The position numbers and the translations under genes are program-made. Below the pieces are notes generated by a model. The model was given only the letters and a program-made list of their open reading frames with translations, had not been told where the DNA came from and did no database searches. DNA of 64,000 nt from Amaranthus tricolor (Eukaryota > Streptophyta > Magnoliopsida > Caryophyllales > Amaranthaceae): NCBI RefSeq assembly GCF_026212465.1, contig NC_080062.1, forward strand, positions 9,999,738 through 10,063,737, in the 5' to 3' direction. Shown piece after piece: positions 60,311 through 64,000 of this stretch; positions within the stretch are counted from its first letter, which is position 1, and each line of letters begins with the position of its first letter.

Positions 60311-62970
60311 ATGCATCTATTCAGAGACGAAATTGTCCCCAAGATTGAGACCTTGGATAATGAGCATCGTAGTTACAACAGTGAAGAGGACCAAATTGTG
60401 AGATACGAGCGTATGGCTGAAGACGCTCTACCAATTGACAATGATTTTGAGACTGAGGACGCCCCACCAATGGATGCTCCCACAACCAGTAAGTAAAGAA
60501 AACGGCGAGGTCTTACGAAAAACCTCAAAGTCACAGAACCCATGCATTTGGAATACTATGCATTGGGTCAATCCTGCGGAAAATGGCGTAGGCAATATGG
60601 AAAACAAGTGGGCCTATGTATACGCAAGATTTCCATATTGCACGCATGGAACGAGGTTCTAGAGGGTTTGAAGAACTCTCTATGGAATGATACTGTGGTA
60701 AGCAACTTTACTATTTTTACTCATTTAGTTTCATTTTAAAATTAATTTAATTGACAGTAATAAATATAACTTTTTTTTGTAGAATCTTTTCCACATCGAG
60801 AGCGATGAGGACAAGAAGAATGTGTTTCTTTCAGCTGTTGCTAAAAGATTCAGAGATTTCAAATCCAAGCTAGTAACTGGCTGGATTACGAAGAGCTGTG
60901 CCCGTACGAACAAAAAGGTTAAAACGGGAAACGAAGGTGGAGAGCAAGCACCTTCGAAGATGCCCTACGAAATATGGGGTCACATATCGAAGAGGGATTG
61001 GGAGGCCTTTGTTGCCAAAAGAACAACTCCCATAGAAGTTGTAAGTATTTCATATTATATTATAGTTTTTTATTTGAATTTACTTCTTTTGATTCTGTCA
61101 TTAAACTAATACATGACATTCGATTTCTATTGATTATTTAGGAAAAGTGTGGTAAAGCTTCTGATTCTGCAAGCAAAAGGAAGTTTTACCATCGCTTGGG
61201 CCAAAAAACGTACGATGAGGTCCGAAAAGAGTGGGTGGATGCGGGTTTATACCCCAATCAAAGTTCATCTACGACTACCTCCGCATCCGTGAATACTCCT
61301 GCTGAAGATCAGGTGCGTGATTGGTATTGCGGGCTTCATTCCCGAGATGCAAGTGGTAAATTTACCATTAATGATTCGGGAACAAAGAAGGTTGCTGATG
61401 CTGTGGTGAGTTTTGAAATTATTAAGTATATTCTTGATTTGTTTTTTATTCTTTGGCTTTGATTTACTTATACTAATTGCTATATATGTCACTTTTTATT
61501 TGAACAGATGGGCTGGAAGGAAAAAGAAGCTACGGGGGAGTTCACCCCAAGAGGCAATGTTGACGCATTGCATATGGTCTTAGGGAAAGACCACAGTGGG
61601 CAGGTAGTAGGAAAGGGAGGCGTCCGCTTGGGGTTACAGAAGGCATTCGAAAAAGAGTGTGTTGCTACTCAATCCCGAACGACGCTGCGGGATGAAGTAG
61701 AAATCCTCCGAGCAGAGATTACGAAGGATGTTCTCGCCAAACTGGCCGTCGTGTTGCAGAAGATGGGAGCACCCATTGTTGACTTGGCAAACCTAATTGT
61801 CGAGGATCAAGAAAGTCAACATGGGGATCCTAATGCTTCGGTTGAGCCAACACCTGAGCCCATTACCCCCGTAGCACCCCTGCCCATTACTTTCCCTGAA
61901 GGGGAAAACCCCACACCGGAGACCATAAACTCCGTTGCTCAAAATCCGGAGCCAGTGGTACAGGTACATAGTTTTTAAATATATAAGCACTTATTAATTT
62001 AAATTGCAACGCGTTTTAATATTTTATTATGATGCTTATTATACTAAACGACACAATTTTCAGGAGGCGACTCCTTGTTCTCTTTTGCTGCCTCAGTTAG
62101 GTGTTGCTAGTGATGGCGACTTAACTGAGGTTGCATATGGTGTGGCCCAGCCAACCAAAGAGGGCCAAACAGTGCATTTGATGCCTGTTACAAGTGGTCA
62201 CATCAGTGTGACCGTGCATTTAATTGTATAAATTGAAATAGCAAAAGAGTCCAAAGGGATTTTAGAGAGAGATCGGTTCCTCAGCAAAGGTGTCGACTGG
62301 GTCAAAGTCGATACCAAGCACTCCAATTTTGACTGATGCGAAGCTAAAAGATCTTTCTCAAGATTGCAAATGGCTACACACTTGTGCATCTCACACAAGT
62401 GAGGAGGACCCAATCATTCTAAACCTGCAGGACCAATTCTGCTTTTTAGAGAGCCCATTTGTAATTATTGGTCCTAGTGATATTGGGAAATTTTTGAGAG
62501 GAGAGATACTGAATGTAGCTCTTTTCCATGTCTACATGAGGTGATGCTCATTATCTTACAAGTTAGGCCTTGTTGTTTAATTGTTTTAATAACCGAATTA
62601 CTAACAAAATTTTCTTATTCGTGAGTTTAGTGCGGCTTACGAGGAGCTAAATTCTTGCGAACCTCCAATAAAAATTGGATGGTTTTGTCCAAAGTCGATT
62701 TCCGGTACTAAATGTGTAAATGTTCCAAATGATGTCATAGCATACATTGAGACTGCTTTGACTAATTCCCTTGCATCTAAACACACGTTCATTCTGGCTC
62801 CATATGTGGAAGAGTAAGTTTTATTTTTGAAATTGAACTTATTTTTTGATTTTTAAGTTCACATAATCTCTAATTTGTTGATTTTAACTCTACGTTTGTA
62901 GTTTGCATTGGATACTTTTGGTCATTTGTCCTTTGACAAACACTGTGCACGTCTTCGACTCATTATAAAA
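60311..62970 (+). pseudogene. CACTA transposase-associated protein with Ulp1 (C48) protease-like domain
   Basis: Exons with GT-AG borders: 60311-60697, 60783-61040, 61142-61405, 61508-61963, 62064 to about 62211, about 62262-62540, 62631-62813, 62902 onward. Exons 1-4 encode a plant Ptta/En/Spm transposase (Transposase_24-like) region: FRDFKSKLVTGWI, MPYEIWGHISKRDWEAFVAK, KRKFYHRLGQKTYDEVRKEW, then a coiled-coil and a Pro-rich linker. Exons 6-8 encode DCKWLHTCAS, the segment ending in VALFHVYM, and the start of a C48 protease with its His (LHWILLV) and Asp (HVFDS). The catalytic Cys exon is not seen. In-frame TAA codons at 60494-60496 and near 62967, and an unclear exon 5/6 join, mark it as a pseudogene. 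Proteins of this kind accompany CACTA elements. Confidence 0.72.
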
Positions 62971-63059
62971 ACCTCAAAGCCCGCCTCGCAACACAAAATT
63001 CAAAGCGTTGTTGAATGCGTACGTAATATTAGTTATTTTACCAATTTGATTTAATTAAG

Positions 63060-63235
<176 letters not shown>

Positions 63236-63342
63236 TATTCCTTTTCCCATGCGTTCAAACAATGAAAAAAGTGCGTGGACAAATAAGCTACATGCAGAGC
63301 CACATTTCCAAAATGGACAACAATAAAGGTACACAAATTCAA

Positions 63343-64000
63343 TTTTATGCGTTTTAAAGCTTTTTTGGCACTTTCGCGCATAAAGTAGCTCAAACTTGGT
63401 TTGTTTTGCACGAAACTTGGCACACAACACTATTTGGTATATATTATTGTGTTGAAGTGGTTAGAATTGAAAATCATAGTCATATGCTAGAAATTAAGTG
63501 TTAAGTTGCGATGTTATGCGTTTTTAAGCGTTTTTGGCACTTTTGCGCATAAAGTAGCTCAAACTTGGTTTGATTTGCACGAAACTTGGCACACAAAATT
63601 ATTTGGTATATATTATTGTATTGAAGTGGTTAGAATTGAAGATCATAGTCATATGCTAGAAATTACGTGTTAAGTTGCGATTTTATACGTTTTTAAGCGT
63701 TTTTGGCATTTTTGCGCATAAAGTAGCTCAAACTTGGTTTGTTTTGCACGAAACATGGCACACAACATTAATTGGTATATATTATTGTGTTGAAGTGGTT
63801 AGAATTGAAAATCATTGTCATATGTTAGAAATTAAGTGTTAAGTTGCTATTTTAAGGGGTTTTAAGCGTTTTTGCCACTTTTGCGCATAACGTAGCTCAA
63901 ACTTGGTTTGTTTTGCACGAAACTTGACACATAACACTATTTGTTATATATTATTGTGTTGAAGTGGTTAGAATTGAAATTCATAGTCATATGCTAGAAA
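63343..64000. repeat. 169-bp tandem repeat (satellite-like), at least 3.9 copies
   Basis: The landmark GTAGCTCAAACTTGG starts at 63385, 63554, 63723 and 63892, exactly 169 bases apart each time. Each unit also contains TTTTGCACGAAACTTGGCAC, TATATATTATTGTGTTGAAG and TCATATG.TAGAAATTA. Copies differ at only a few positions and there is no length change. The array runs off the right edge. The period is in the 160-180 range common for plant satellites. Confidence 0.95.

Overview
This is nuclear DNA from a flowering plant, almost certainly a eudicot. It is AT-rich, its genes have many GT-AG introns, and most of it is made of transposable elements, MITEs and simple repeats. Several repeat families resemble ones common in Amaranthaceae/Caryophyllales, but I offer that placement only as a weak guess. 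There are no bacterial features, CRISPR arrays, rRNA genes or tRNA genes that I could support.

Two apparently intact host genes are present, both on the minus strand. The first (8144-34274) encodes a plastid-type ABC1/ADCK (UbiB) atypical kinase. I could assemble it from 16 exons that all join in frame at GT-AG sites, giving 812 codons plus a stop. Its 26-kb span comes from element-filled introns: a decayed Ty3/gypsy chromovirus (25067-30589) in intron 2, a Pack-MULE-like element carrying a PPR-like gene fragment (12532-13884) in intron 12, and several MITEs. The second (46266-54088) encodes a group III patatin-like protein of 490 residues in two exons, split by a 6.35-kb intron that also holds MITEs.

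The rest, left to right: the 3' end of a Ty1/copia Sirevirus-like element with its LTR (1-2404); a fragment of another element plus TTAGTAA-centred palindromes (2405-3260); a degenerate minisatellite (4800-5650); a MITE nested in a Stowaway-like element (6140-7480); the kinase gene; a fossil LINE end (36070-37017); an LTR-like repeat (37318-38260); MITEs and minisatellites (38820-44100); the patatin gene; and inverted minisatellite arms (56100-56880).

From 58354 to the window end lies the 5' part of a CACTA (En/Spm-type) transposon. It has a terminal CACTA motif, an array of five imperfect hairpins, a TATA box, and a multi-exon transposase-associated/Ulp1-protease-like gene with two nonsense codons. 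It is followed by a 167-bp TA tract and a tandem repeat with a 169-bp period that runs off the window. The most unusual things seen are the hairpin-array MITE family with a TTAGTAA core, the captured PPR-like fragment inside the kinase gene, and the 169-bp satellite next to the CACTA gene. None of these amounts to a clear new molecular system.
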